A DNA stretch of 64,000 nucleotides from Pseudomonas sp. LS.1a (GCF_022533585.1 NZ_CP092827.1:1466001-1530000); one strand, 5' to 3'; numbered from the stretch's first letter, positions 28,058 through 36,459 are shown. Translations and numbers: made by a program. Notes: a model not told the origin generated them from the sequence alone.

Positions 28058-28183
28058 AAACCGGCAATACCCCCGTGACAAAATTTTCACATTGGTTTAA
28101 ACAGAATCCGCACCCGCACAATGCTGCGTTGGTATACACCTGCGCCATCTCCGCAAACCCGCAATCCTAGGACCTTCCCATTC

Positions 28184-30259
28184 ATGGCTAACCCGGACGC
28201 CTTGAAGCAACGGGGCGCGCGAGCGTCGTTCTCGCCCACCCTGAAATCCCACCTGGCCTACACGCTGCTCAGCGGCCTGGTGATCATGCTGATGCTCAGC
28301 CTCGTGCGCCTGGCGCTGCTGGTCTACAACAGCGACATGGTCGGCGATACCCCCAGCGCGACAGTCGCCGAAGGCTTTCTCAACGGCTTGCGCTTCGACC
28401 TGCGAGTGGTGGTGTACATCAGTATTCCGCTGCTGCTGGCCATCCTCAGTCCCTGGGCCATGGCCCGGCGTGGCCTGTTCCGTTTCTGGCTGACCATCAC
28501 CTCGAGCGTGGTGATGTTCCTCGGCCTGATGGAAATGGACTTCTATCGCGAGTTCCACCAGCGCCTCAACGGTCTGGTGTTCCAGTACATCAAGGAAGAC
28601 CCGAAAACCGTACTGAGCATGCTCTGGTACGGCTTCCCGGTGGTGCGCTACCTGCTGGCCTGGCTGTTCGGTACCTGGCTGCTGAGCCTGCTGTTCAAGG
28701 GCATCGACCGCATGACCCGTGGCAATCGCCCCGGCGAGGTCACCCTGCAGCACCGCGCGGCGCCGTGGTACAACCGCCTGGCGGTGTTCATGGTGATCCT
28801 GCTGGTGGCCGTGGTCGCCGCCCGTGGCACCCTGCGCCAGGGCCCGCCGATGCGTTGGGGTGATGCCTTCACCACCGATTCCAACTTCGTCAACCAGCTG
28901 GGCCTGAACGGCACCCTGACCCTGATCGATGCCGCCAAGAGCCGCTTCGGCGAGGACCGCGCCAACATCTGGAAGCCGGTGCTGGAGCAGGACGTGGCGA
29001 CGCAGAGCGTGCGCGAGCAGCTGCTGACCGCCAACGACACCCTGGTCGATGCCGACGAGGCTGCCATCCGCCGCGACTTCGTGCCGCCGGCCGAGCGCAC
29101 CCTGCCGATCAAGAACGTGGTGGTGATCCTGATGGAAAGCTTCGCCGGCCACTCGGTGGGCGCGCTGGGCAGCCCCAACAACATCACCCCGTACTTCGAC
29201 AAGCTGGCCAAAGAGGGCCTGCTGTTCGACCGCTTCTTCTCCAACGGCACCCATACCCACCAGGGCATGTTCGCCACCATGGCCTGCTTCCCCAACCTGC
29301 CAGGCTTCGAATACCTGATGCAGACCCCGGAAGGCGGCCACAAGCTGTCCGGCCTGCCGGCCTTGCTCAGCGCCCGCGACTACGACGACGTGTACGTCTA
29401 TAACGGCGACTTTGCCTGGGACAACCAGTCCGGGTTCTTCGGCAACCAGGGCATGACCACCTTCATTGGCCGTAACGACTTCGTCAACCCGGTGTTCTCC
29501 GACCCGACCTGGGGTGTGTCCGACCAGGACATGTTCGACCGTGGCGCCGAAGAGCTGGCCAAGCACGACGGCAAGAAGCCGATCTACGCGCTGCTGCAGA
29601 CCCTGTCCAACCACACCCCGTACGCGCTGCCCAAGGACCTGCCGGTAGAACCGGTAACCGGCCAGGGCCGCCTGGACGAGCACCTGACTGCCATGCGCTA
29701 CTCGGACTGGGCGCTGGGGCAATTCTTCGAGAAGGCGCGCAAGGAGCCGTACTTCAAGGAAACCCTGTTCGTCATCGTTGGCGACCATGGCTTTGGCAAC
29801 CACCAGCAGGTCACCGAGCTGGACCTGGGCCGCTTCAACGTGCCGCTGCTGCTGATTGGCCCTGGCATCCAGGAGAAGTTCGGTGCGGTCAACCACACCG
29901 TGGGTACCCAGGTCGACATCGTGCCGACCATCATGGGCCGCCTGGGTGGCCAGGCCCGTCACCAGTGCTGGGGCCGCGACCTGCTCAACCTGCCTGAGGG
30001 AGACCAGGGCGTGGGCATGATCAAGCCATCGGGCAGCGAGCAGATCGTTGGCCTGGTACAGGGCGACCGCATCCTGATCGAGTCCAAGGACATGACCCCG
30101 CGCATGTACCGCTACCAGCTGGGCAGCGAGTTCAAGGCCGAGCTGATCGAAAGCCCGGACCAGCCGGAGATGCTGAAGAAGCTGGAAGCGTATATCCAGA
30201 CGGCGACCAAGAGCCTGCTGGATAACACGGCCGGTGTTGTGCACGGCACTCCAAAGTAA
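28184..30259 (+). CDS. LTA synthase family protein (sulfatase-fold phosphoglycerol transferase)
   Basis: 691 aa. The N-terminal region holds about five transmembrane helices (to about residue 220), and the C-terminal periplasmic domain is sulfatase-like. It shows the metal/nucleophile segment SNGTHTHQGM (candidate nucleophile T356), MESFAGHSVGALG, the YNGDFAWDNQSGFFG block and VIVGDHGFG. In Gram-negatives this family moves phosphoglycerol or phosphoethanolamine-type groups onto periplasmic glucans or envelope glycans. The acceptor here is unknown. The start at 28184 gives MANPDALKQRG. A REP pair follows the stop. Confidence 0.9.
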   Translation: MANPDALKQRGARASFSPTLKSHLAYTLLSGLVIMLMLSLVRLALLVYNSDMVGDTPSATVAEGFLNGLRFDLRVVVYISIPLLLAILSPWAMARRGLFRFWLTITSSVVMFLGLMEMDFYREFHQRLNGLVFQYIKEDPKTVLSMLWYGFPVVRYLLAWLFGTWLLSLLFKGIDRMTRGNRPGEVTLQHRAAPWYNRLAVFMVILLVAVVAARGTLRQGPPMRWGDAFTTDSNFVNQLGLNGTLTLIDAAKSRFGEDRANIWKPVLEQDVATQSVREQLLTANDTLVDADEAAIRRDFVPPAERTLPIKNVVVILMESFAGHSVGALGSPNNITPYFDKLAKEGLLFDRFFSNGTHTHQGMFATMACFPNLPGFEYLMQTPEGGHKLSGLPALLSARDYDDVYVYNGDFAWDNQSGFFGNQGMTTFIGRNDFVNPVFSDPTWGVSDQDMFDRGAEELAKHDGKKPIYALLQTLSNHTPYALPKDLPVEPVTGQGRLDEHLTAMRYSDWALGQFFEKARKEPYFKETLFVIVGDHGFGNHQQVTELDLGRFNVPLLLIGPGIQEKFGAVNHTVGTQVDIVPTIMGRLGGQARHQCWGRDLLNLPEGDQGVGMIKPSGSEQIVGLVQGDRILIESKDMTPRMYRYQLGSEFKAELIESPDQPEMLKKLEAYIQTATKSLLDNTAGVVHGTPK

Positions 30260-30276
30260 ATCGGGGCCGTTTCACG

Positions 30277-30368
30277 GCCCATTCGCGGGCACGCCCGCTC
30301 CCACAGGTACAGCACAGGTTTCGAACCTTGTGGTGACCCTGTGGGAGCGGGCGTGCCCGCGAATGGGC
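30277..30368. repeat. REP inverted pair (30-nt spacer)
   Basis: Arms 30277-30307 and 30338-30368, identical cores (GCACGC read from one side), flanked by GGCCC/GGGCC. It follows the LTA-synthase-like gene. Confidence 0.92.
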
Positions 30369-30465
30369 CCGACACAAATCCCCAGACTGAACATTCTCCC
30401 TACCCCAAGGTCACTTGTTTCAGGCATCACACACCCGGTGTTCGTTGACTGAGAGGGTTCGTTCA

Positions 30466-30702
30466 ATGAAAGAGTGGGAAGTCATCTTTGCCGACCAGAA
30501 AGGCGTGCTCACCACCTTGACGCTGCGTGGCGACCAGTGCCCCAGCGAGGAGGATGCCGCGCGGGCCATCCGTTCGCACCTGTTCCCGGTGATGGACGAG
30601 CTGGACCTCAACGACTTTCAGGACCGCGCCGTTTCCCCCACCGCTCGCTGGCTCAAGGAACAGAGCGGCGTGACCATCACCAGCATCCACGAAACACCCT
30701 GA
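30466..30702 (+). CDS. Conserved hypothetical protein, 78 aa
   Basis: Small soluble protein (MKEWEVIFADQKGVLTTLTLRGD...), acidic, with no membrane segment. The ATG at 30466 is preceded by GAGAGGGT. The start ten-plus codons upstream (30415) reads through spacer. I cannot name a family. It lies 176 bp upstream of the RraB gene on the same strand. Confidence 0.7.
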   Translation: MKEWEVIFADQKGVLTTLTLRGDQCPSEEDAARAIRSHLFPVMDELDLNDFQDRAVSPTARWLKEQSGVTITSIHETP

Positions 30703-30878
30703 ACCACACGTTTGCGTGGCGCCCTGGCAGGCACTACGCTGCATGAAGGTACCAGCCTATTCTGCGGGTTGGCACTGCATCCCTTCGCGTCTTGCATCAG
30801 CTCGAACTGCCCGGCCGCTGCCGGCAGGTGCGTAGTGCACGGAAAGTCTATCCATCGCATTATTCAGGAGGACGTTTC

Positions 30879-31211
30879 ATGAGCAGCCAGAACGACGATA
30901 TCAGCAGCAACGTCCTGCGCCAGATGAAAGCAGGCGGTTTCGACTTCACCCAGATCCACCCCATCGAGTTCTACGCCATATTCCCCGACGAAGCAGGGGC
31001 CCGCCGCGCGGCCGGGCAGTTTCGCGGTGAATCGCTGAATGCCCAGGTGAAGGAACTGGGCGACGGTGCCTGGCATCTGGAGCTGAGCAAGGTCATGTAT
31101 GCCACCCATGGCGGGATTGGTGACTTCGAAGAGACCTTCGAGCAGCTGGTGACACCTTATGGTGGTGAGGTGGAAGGGTGGGGGGTCAAGCAGGAGCGGC
31201 CCATAGCCTGA
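30879..31211 (+). CDS. Regulator of RNase E activity RraB-family protein
   Basis: 110 aa. Acidic N-terminus, then GFDFTQIHPIEFYAIFPDE and a C-terminal YGGEVEGWGVKQ, the pattern of RraB (RNase E inhibitor, formerly DUF1260). E. coli RraB binds the C-terminal part of RNase E and lowers its activity on some mRNAs. CAGGAGG precedes the ATG by about 7 nt. Monocistronic, ended by a collapsed REP palindrome. Confidence 0.85.
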   Translation: MSSQNDDISSNVLRQMKAGGFDFTQIHPIEFYAIFPDEAGARRAAGQFRGESLNAQVKELGDGAWHLELSKVMYATHGGIGDFEETFEQLVTPYGGEVEGWGVKQERPIA

Positions 31212-31225
31212 AAGTCTTGTGTTGC

Positions 31226-31253
31226 CTTCTTCGCGGGCAAGCCCGCGAAGAAG
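31226..31253. repeat. Collapsed REP palindrome
   Basis: CTTCTTCGCGGGC / GCCCGCGAAGAAG arms around AA, between the convergent rraB-like and cytochrome genes. Probable bidirectional terminator. Confidence 0.88.
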
Positions 31254-31265
31254 CAAGCACAGCCC

Positions 31266-32066
31266 TCAAGGCCTACGCCCAGCCATATGTCTCAGATAAG
31301 CCAGCAATTCATCCAGCTCCGGTTCACTCAAAACACTCTCTGCAAACCCTGGCATCTTCGCCTGCGGCCACTGCCGCAGGCTCTGCGGGTCACGAATCAG
31401 CTGGCGTAGATATTCAGGCTGGAAGTACTCGGTCGGGTTATGCGGCACATTCAAGTCCGGTCCCACCTGCGCATCCCCCGCGCCGTTCAACCGGTGGCAC
31501 GCCAGGCAGTTCTGCTGGAACAGGGCAAAACCCCGGCGCACCGCGCTGTCGGCCGGCAGTTTCGGGTCGGGTAGCAGTGCCGGAAAACGCGCTTCGACTG
31601 AAGCCAGCTTGCGAATCGTGGAAATCTGGAACGGCCACTGCTCCGGGCGGATGCCGCTGGCCTGCGGCGCAGTCCACACCAGGTAGAACGGCCCTGCACT
31701 CGGTTTGCCCTGGCCCAGTGCCGGCCATGGTCTGCCCGGGTCCTCCACCGCCAGCCAGGCCTGTGCCGGCCCGTGCTGCAACAGTGGCGCGGCGGGCATT
31801 TCGGCGGCAAAACCGTCCAGCGCCACCGCCTGCAGGTGGTCGCTGGCGCTCACGCCTTCCAGCAGCACGGCCAACGGCACCGCCCGATAGTGCATGGGCC
31901 GCTTGTAGGAAACGTCCTGGTCGATGCTGATGTCCCGGGCCTGCGGGTGGTCGAGCAGTTCGGCACTGCTCCACTGGCGCGTCGTGGCGCCCAGTTCAAG
32001 GTGCAGTTGCGCCGCCGACAGCGGCAGGCTCAGGAGCAACACTAACAGTGCAAGGCAGTGGCGCAT
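31266..32066 (-). CDS. Periplasmic c-type cytochrome with N-terminal oxidoreductase-like domain
   Basis: 266 aa. A signal peptide (MRHCLALLVLLLSLPLSAAQ) is followed by a roughly 150-residue domain reminiscent of small molybdopterin-oxidoreductase-like folds, and a C-terminal class I cytochrome c domain with the haem motif CLACH (about residue 190) and the distal Met in AKMPGF. It exports to the periplasm and carries one haem. The redox partner is unknown and no oxidase genes are adjacent. Start ATG at 32066. Confidence 0.86.
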   Translation of the reverse strand: MRHCLALLVLLLSLPLSAAQLHLELGATTRQWSSAELLDHPQARDISIDQDVSYKRPMHYRAVPLAVLLEGVSASDHLQAVALDGFAAEMPAAPLLQHGPAQAWLAVEDPGRPWPALGQGKPSAGPFYLVWTAPQASGIRPEQWPFQISTIRKLASVEARFPALLPDPKLPADSAVRRGFALFQQNCLACHRLNGAGDAQVGPDLNVPHNPTEYFQPEYLRQLIRDPQSLRQWPQAKMPGFAESVLSEPELDELLAYLRHMAGRRP

Positions 32067-32132
32067 GGGTAATCTCCGACCATCAAGGCCAGCAGGTTAC
32101 CTGTGCGTTGCCTGTTGGCGCCACAGCGGCAG

Positions 32133-32228
32133 TCAGCCGAACAAACGTGTCAGGTTCGGCAGGATCAGCAGCAAAGTCGTGGCGAAGAGAATGAGCCCAG
32201 CTTGGCGAATTTTCGATTGTCTGAACAT
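32133..32228 (-). CDS. Putative 31-aa single-span membrane peptide
   Basis: MFRQSKIRQAGLILFATTLL begins a 31-residue peptide with a basic N-terminus and one hydrophobic helix, ending LTRLFG. AAGAAGG lies upstream of the ATG at 32228. The long in-frame extension beyond this is arginine-rich and unlikely. The gene is isolated between the cytochrome gene (67 bp away) and a long gap. I infer a real small gene from the composition. No family is recognised. Confidence 0.5.
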   Translation of the reverse strand: MFRQSKIRQAGLILFATTLLLILPNLTRLFG

Positions 32229-32594
32229 GGCGGACCGCCTTCTTGTTGTTATTCCTGAATACCCGTTGGCTTCCCTGTCGCGCTTCGGGTCGATCGCAGT
32301 GGCGTTGCGTGACGCCTGAACTGCTTGCCTCTTGAAAGTGGATATACAACCAACAGTAGGGTGTGCGTCATCCATGTTTGAGAACCCTTTCTTCTAATGC
32401 TGTGGTCCGTTGATTTCGTTTGGCTATGAGGCCAAGTGCCAGCTGGCTGGCATGCTCTCGCTAGACGGTGGCGCAAGTGCCAGCAGGGCACCGACGAAAT
32501 GTGACCGTTCGTCAGTGCGGCCTACTTGCTTGTACGTGCCTTTCGCGTCAGTCTCTACAGCAGATTCCCACCCATGTCGTTCAGGACTATCCCT
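32229..32594. other. 366-bp spacer with no convincing gene
   Basis: Between the 31-aa peptide and the glutamine amidotransferase. Contains short repeated words (CCAAGTGCCAGC at 32432 and GCAAGTGCCAGC at 32473) around a CTAGACGG segment, and a lower G+C patch near 32340-32420. Open frames here have rare-amino-acid-rich translations. A small RNA or long leader is possible but I see no diagnostic signal. Confidence 0.4.
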
Positions 32595-33326
32595 ATGTCG
32601 TTACGCATCTGCATCCTTGAAACCGATGTCCTGCGACCGGAGTTGACGGCGCAGTACCAGGGCTACGGCAGGATGTTCGAGCAGCTCTTCTCGCGTCAGC
32701 CGATCGCCGCCGAATTTCGTGTGTACAACGTGATGAACGGCGATTACCCCGCCGACGACGAAGTGTTCGATGCCTACCTGGTGACGGGCAGCAAGGCCGA
32801 TTCGTTCGGTACCGACCCATGGATCCAGACCCTCAAGGCCTATCTGCTGAAGCTATACGAGCGTGGCGAGAAGCTGCTGGGGGTATGTTTCGGTCATCAG
32901 TTGCTGGCGTTGACCCTCGGTGGCAAGGCCGAACGTGCCGAGCAGGGTTGGGGCGTGGGTATCCACCGCTATTCGCTGGCGGCCCATGCGCCGTGGATGG
33001 ACCCGGAGGTTTCGGAGCTGACCTTGCTGATCAGTCACCAGGACCAGGTGACCGAGCTGCCGGAAGGCGCCACGGTGATTGCCTCCAGCGATTTCTGCCC
33101 GAACGCGGCGTACCACATTCGTGACCAGGTGCTGTGCTTCCAGGGGCACCCGGAGTTCGTGCATGACTACTCCCGCGCGTTGCTCGATGCGCGCCAGGAG
33201 CATCTGGGTGATGAGGTGTACCACAAGGCCGTGGCCAGCCTGGCCACCGAGCACCAGGGCGACCTGGTGGGGGAGTGGATGTTGCGGTTTATCCAGCAGC
33301 CGGTGAGCAAGCACGACGCGGCGTGA
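32595..33326 (+). CDS. Class I glutamine amidotransferase-like protein
   Basis: 243 aa. The catalytic cysteine is in LLGVCFGHQLLA and the histidine/glutamate partner is CFQGHPEF, so the triad is complete. Standalone proteins of this family resemble the GMP-synthase GATase domain or gamma-glutamyl hydrolases of the PuuD type. The nitrogen acceptor is unknown. The start at 32595 gives MSLRICILETD. An ACTATCCCT stretch precedes it, so the ribosome site is weak. Convergent with corA. Confidence 0.87.
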   Translation: MSLRICILETDVLRPELTAQYQGYGRMFEQLFSRQPIAAEFRVYNVMNGDYPADDEVFDAYLVTGSKADSFGTDPWIQTLKAYLLKLYERGEKLLGVCFGHQLLALTLGGKAERAEQGWGVGIHRYSLAAHAPWMDPEVSELTLLISHQDQVTELPEGATVIASSDFCPNAAYHIRDQVLCFQGHPEFVHDYSRALLDARQEHLGDEVYHKAVASLATEHQGDLVGEWMLRFIQQPVSKHDAA

Positions 33327-33332
33327 GAGCGC

Positions 33333-33351
33333 GGGGCCGCAGAGCGGCCCC
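33333..33351. terminator. Hairpin between convergent GATase and corA genes
   Basis: GGGGCCGC/GCGGCCCC arms with AGA loop right after the amidotransferase stop. There is no T-run, so this is a weak terminator at best. Confidence 0.4.
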
Positions 33352-33358
33352 GGCAATC

Positions 33359-34330
33359 TCAAAGCCAGCCAGACTTCTTGAAGCTGGCATACAACCCCGA
33401 ACACCCCATCGCAATCAACCCCAGCACCCCGAAATACCCATAGTGCCACCCCAGCTCCGGCATGTTCTGGAAGTTCATCCCGTAAATCCCGGCAATTGCC
33501 GTGGGGAACGCCAGGATCGCTGCCCAGGCCGCGAACTTGCGCTGCACGATGCTCTGCCGTGACGACTCCAGCAGCATGCCGATCTCGATGGTCTGGCTGG
33601 CGATGTCACGGATGCCGGCCAGGTCTTCCATCTGCCGCGTCACGTGGATCTGCACATCACGGAAGTACGGGCGCATGTTCTTGTCGATGAACGGGAAGCT
33701 CAGGCGCTGCAGTTCCTCGCTCACCTCGACCATCGGCGCCACGTAGCGCCGCAGGCGCAGGATGTCGCGGCGCAAGCTGTGCAGGCGGCGGATATCGTCT
33801 TCCTGCAGCGAGCCGCCAAGCACGCTTTGCTCCAGCTCTTCGATCTCGCCATGAATGGCCTCGCTGACCGGCTGGTAGTTCTCGGTGACAAAGTCGAGCA
33901 GGGCGTACAACACGAAGTCTTCGCCGTGCTCCAGCAGCAACGGCCGCGCCTCGCAGCGCTGGCGCACCAGGGCGTAGGACTTGGAGTGGCCGTTGCGGCA
34001 GGTGATGATGTAGCCGTTGCCGGCGAAGATGTGGGTTTCGATGAACTCCAGCTTGCCTTCGTGGCGCACCGGCGAGTAGGTGACGATGAACAGGGCGTCG
34101 CCGAAGGTTTCCAGCTTGGGCCGGCTGTGCTTCTCCAGGGCATCTTCGATGGCCAGTTCATGCAGGTTGAACTGGCACTGCAGGTTGGCCAGTTCCTCGG
34201 CGTTGGGCTCTTCCAGGCCGATCCACACGAAGTGCCCCGGCTTGCGCGCCCATTCGCTGCCTTCATCGATGCTGATGTTGGTGACCTTTCTGCCGGCGCT
34301 GTAAACCGCCGATGCCACGACTCGACCCAT
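33359..34330 (-). CDS. corA: Magnesium/cobalt transporter CorA
   Basis: 323 aa. A large N-terminal cytosolic domain is followed by two C-terminal transmembrane helices with the selectivity motif GMN (YGMNFQNMPEL) between them and a basic end (FKKSGWL). It forms pentameric Mg2+ channels in the inner membrane. The ATG at 34330 gives the usual size. A GTG nine codons upstream is also open but has no better ribosome site. It is 64 bp from the PlsC gene, which is read in the same direction. Confidence 0.9.
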   Translation of the reverse strand: MGRVVASAVYSAGRKVTNISIDEGSEWARKPGHFVWIGLEEPNAEELANLQCQFNLHELAIEDALEKHSRPKLETFGDALFIVTYSPVRHEGKLEFIETHIFAGNGYIITCRNGHSKSYALVRQRCEARPLLLEHGEDFVLYALLDFVTENYQPVSEAIHGEIEELEQSVLGGSLQEDDIRRLHSLRRDILRLRRYVAPMVEVSEELQRLSFPFIDKNMRPYFRDVQIHVTRQMEDLAGIRDIASQTIEIGMLLESSRQSIVQRKFAAWAAILAFPTAIAGIYGMNFQNMPELGWHYGYFGVLGLIAMGCSGLYASFKKSGWL

Positions 34331-34394
34331 GGTTGTTCGCTTATTCCGGTTGGACACGGGTTACAGCTTGGGCCGTAGTGGGCTCAAGAGCAAC

Positions 34395-35114
34395 CTAGTG
34401 CTTGGCCAGTTCCCCTTCCATGCGGTCGATGCATTGCTGCATCTGCCCCCGGCACTGTTCGATCAGCGCCGGCAGGTCCTGCAGGGTCATGCCCGCCGTT
34501 GCGATCGGTGGCAGCGAGCGCACGATTACCGTGCGCTGGCGCCAGCTGTTCAGGCTCAGGCGCCCTGCATAGCGGCTGACGCACACCGGCACGATTGGCA
34601 CGCCAGCCTCGATGGCCATGTGAAAGGCGCCTTTCTTGAATGCCATCAGATGCTCGCCTGCATTGCGTGTGCCTTCGGGGAAAATCCAGATCGAGGTGTC
34701 GTCCTGCAGTACCCGGGTGGTCTTCTGCATGGCCTTGCGTGCCTGGTAGGCGTTCTTGCGGTCGACCAGTACATTGCCGCCCAGCCAGAACAACTGGCCG
34801 AACAGCGGGATCCAGCCCAGGCTCTTCTTGCCGATGGCCACGGTGCGTTGCGGTACCACCTGGCCCAGCACGAACAGGTCGAAGTTGGACTGGTGGTTGG
34901 CGACGATCACGCAGCCGGGCGGCTGGTCCCACAGCGGGCCGACTTCGGCCTTGACCCTGATTCGCATCAGCCAGGTGGCCGGCAAGCTGTAGAGGCGGGC
35001 GAACACGCGGCTGTTGTCGGGGTTGAAGGGGCGGCACAGGCCAATGACCAGGCCCAGGGCACCAACCACAAGGAAATGCAGCGCCAGCAGGAACATGCGC
35101 AGTGAATAAAGCAT
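34395..35114 (-). CDS. plsC: 1-acyl-sn-glycerol-3-phosphate acyltransferase
   Basis: 240 aa. An N-terminal hydrophobic anchor (about 5-28) leads the acyltransferase domain with the NHQSNFD catalytic HX4D box, GWIPLFGQ, and FPEGTR. It makes phosphatidic acid from lysophosphatidic acid at the inner membrane. Pseudomonads have several paralogues, so this may not be the only or main PlsC. The start is the ATG at 35114. A GTG at 35126 is alternative. Confidence 0.88.
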   Translation of the reverse strand: MLYSLRMFLLALHFLVVGALGLVIGLCRPFNPDNSRVFARLYSLPATWLMRIRVKAEVGPLWDQPPGCVIVANHQSNFDLFVLGQVVPQRTVAIGKKSLGWIPLFGQLFWLGGNVLVDRKNAYQARKAMQKTTRVLQDDTSIWIFPEGTRNAGEHLMAFKKGAFHMAIEAGVPIVPVCVSRYAGRLSLNSWRQRTVIVRSLPPIATAGMTLQDLPALIEQCRGQMQQCIDRMEGELAKH

Positions 35115-35191
35115 GGTACGACTCACACCAGACAGTCGCCGGGCAGTGTACGGATGTGCACTGGTCGGGGCAAACCCTGGTGTAAGCCTGT

Positions 35192-35274
35192 TCCGGCCTC
35201 TGCGCGGGTAAACCCGCTCCCACAGGTGAAGCGAGACTTCTGTGGGAGCGGGTTTACCCGCGAAGAGGCCGGTC
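35192..35274. repeat. REP inverted pair (12-nt spacer)
   Basis: Arms 35192-35226 and 35239-35274, identical GTAAAC cores. The left arm carries CTGCGC instead of TTCGC. It ends just before the crotonase stop codon. Confidence 0.92.
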
Positions 35275-35277
35275 CGG

Positions 35278-35967
35278 CTAGCCCATATGCTGCTGGTCCA
35301 GCTCGATCGCCTTGTCCAGCGCTTCCAGCAACCCTTTGCGCACCTTCAGCTTGGTGTTCTTGTGCGCCAGCATGTTCAGCTTCTTCAGCTCTCGCGCCGC
35401 CGCCAGTGCCGCATCCTGCAACTGCTCGGCCGGCACCACCTTGTCGAGGAAGCCGGCATCCACCGCACCCTGCGGGTCAAACACCTCGGCATTGATCATC
35501 GAGCGGTGGAAGGCCGAGCGGCGCAGGCGGTCGCGGGCCAGCTCGATGCCGGCATGGTGCATGGTCATGCCGATCTGCACTTCGTTCAGGCACACCTTGT
35601 ATGGCCCTTCGACGCCAATGCGGTAGTCGCCAGACAGCAGCAGGAAGGCACCCTTGGCCACGGCGTTGCCCGGGCAGGCGACCACCACCGGGAACGGGTG
35701 CGACAGCAGGCGGCGGGCGAGGGTGGAGCCGGCGGTGACCAGGCTGATCGCCTCCTTGGGGCCGCTGGTCATCACCTTGAGGTCGTAGCCGCCTGACAAG
35801 ATGCCTGGCTGCCCGGTGATGATCACCACTGCGCGCTCTTCGGTGGCGCGGTCGAGCGCGGCGTTGAAGGCAGCGATGACGTCTGGCGAGATGGCGTTGA
35901 CCTTGCCGTTGTTCAGGGTCAGGGTAACGATGCCGTCTTCGGCGTGGTAGGTAATCAGCTCGCTCAT
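35278..35967 (-). CDS. Crotonase / enoyl-CoA hydratase-isomerase family protein
   Basis: 229 aa, shorter than typical 257-aa hydratases. The first oxyanion-hole segment (LSGGYDLKVM) is present. One catalytic glutamate is kept (E144-equivalent in KVCLNEVQIG), but the second glutamate region (normally GAGGTQRL) reads TMHHAGIEL, so activity may differ from a classical hydratase. AAGGA precedes the ATG at 35967. A TetR-type palindrome lies about 70 bp upstream. Confidence 0.86.
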   Translation of the reverse strand: MSELITYHAEDGIVTLTLNNGKVNAISPDVIAAFNAALDRATEERAVVIITGQPGILSGGYDLKVMTSGPKEAISLVTAGSTLARRLLSHPFPVVVACPGNAVAKGAFLLLSGDYRIGVEGPYKVCLNEVQIGMTMHHAGIELARDRLRRSAFHRSMINAEVFDPQGAVDAGFLDKVVPAEQLQDAALAAARELKKLNMLAHKNTKLKVRKGLLEALDKAIELDQQHMG

Positions 35968-36034
35968 GGCAGAGTCCTTTTGTTGGCGTGGCGACGACGT
36001 TACCCAGCGCTGGGGGCGAGGTAAAGCAGTAAGG

Positions 36035-36050
36035 CTGACCGGTCGGTCAG
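36035..36050. promoter_or_regulatory. Candidate TetR-family operator upstream of the crotonase gene
   Basis: CTGACCGGTCGGTCAG forms a near-perfect dyad (CTGACC/GGTCAG arms, 4-bp centre), resembling the TGACCGNNCGGTCA-type sites bound by fatty-acid-responsive TetR regulators. It is 67 bp before the crotonase start. No regulator gene is adjacent. Binding is inferred only. Confidence 0.45.
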
Positions 36051-36099
36051 CGTACGCCGGGGCTCAAATGCAAATGCATGAAAAAATTGAAAAAAATGC

Positions 36100-36128
36100 T
36101 TGCCAAAGGGAATGTCTTTCACTAAATT
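36100..36128 (+). promoter_or_regulatory. Promoter of tRNA-Ser
   Basis: A sigma-70-like -35 TTGCCA (36100-36105) and -10 TAAATT (36123-36128) are spaced 17 bp, followed by GCGC-rich sequence typical of stable-RNA discriminators and the tRNA 37 bp later. Confidence 0.7.
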
Positions 36129-36165
36129 AGCGCACCTCGACAGGCTGCAAGGCTTGAAGAGAAAC

Positions 36166-36255
36166 GGTGAAGTGTCCGAGTGGTCGAAGGAGCACGCCTG
36201 GAAAGTGTGTATACGAGAAATCGTATCAAGGGTTCAAATCCCTTCTTCACCGCCA
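36166..36255 (+). tRNA. tRNA-Ser (anticodon GGA)
   Basis: 90 nt with encoded CCA. Acceptor arms GGTGAAG (36166-36172) and CTTCACC (36245-36251), discriminator G, then CCA. Long variable arm (ACGAGAAATCGT) typical of serine tRNA. The anticodon loop CTGGAAA gives GGA, which reads UCC/UCU. The T-loop GGTTCAAATCC is intact. No integrase or att duplication is seen near it. Confidence 0.96.
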
Positions 36256-36267
36256 CATTCTACGAAG

Positions 36268-36298
36268 AGCCCCCGAGCTGAAAAGCCGGGGGCTTTTT
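36268..36298 (+). terminator. Rho-independent terminator of tRNA-Ser
   Basis: AGCCCCCG / CGGGGGCT arms followed by TTTTT, 13 bp after the tRNA 3' end. Confidence 0.92.
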
Positions 36299-36341
36299 GT
36301 TTTCAGGGCCTTTTTGTCTCATTTTTCTGAGCTGGCGCGAT

Positions 36342-36446
36342 CCCTGTGGGAGCGGGCACGCCCGCGAAGAAAGCGACGCGATGTATGGCACCGGCTGCGC
36401 CGGTGTTCGCGGCGGTTCGACGCCTCGACGCGCCCGCTCCCACAGG
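36342..36446. repeat. Composite REP locus with an insertion in one arm
   Basis: An arm at 36342-36370 (GGGAGCGGGCACGCCCGCGA) is followed by an opposite arm at 36406-36446 whose palindromic core is split by about 20 bp containing TTCGACGCCTCGA. Between them is a CGGCTGCGCCG mini-hairpin, as at 5800. Confidence 0.75.
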
Positions 36447-36459
36447 CGCCCCAAAAAAT

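Noticed and set aside
28097..30244. A 715-codon open frame on the minus strand across the LTA-synthase gene
   Set aside because: It is antisense to a well-conserved protein, and its translation is His/Gln/Val/Ala-rich with no motif. This is the usual high-GC shadow frame.
32083..32349. An 88-codon minus-strand frame between the cytochrome gene and the amidotransferase
   Set aside because: Composition unlike a real protein, no ribosome site, and it overlaps the better-supported 31-aa membrane peptide in another frame.
32400..32560. A small RNA in the gap before the amidotransferase
   Set aside because: Repeated words and a possible hairpin are visible, but no promoter and terminator pair and no recognisable family.
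36166..36255. tRNA-Ser as an integration site for a mobile element
   Set aside because: No integrase, no partial tRNA copy and no compositional break on either side.
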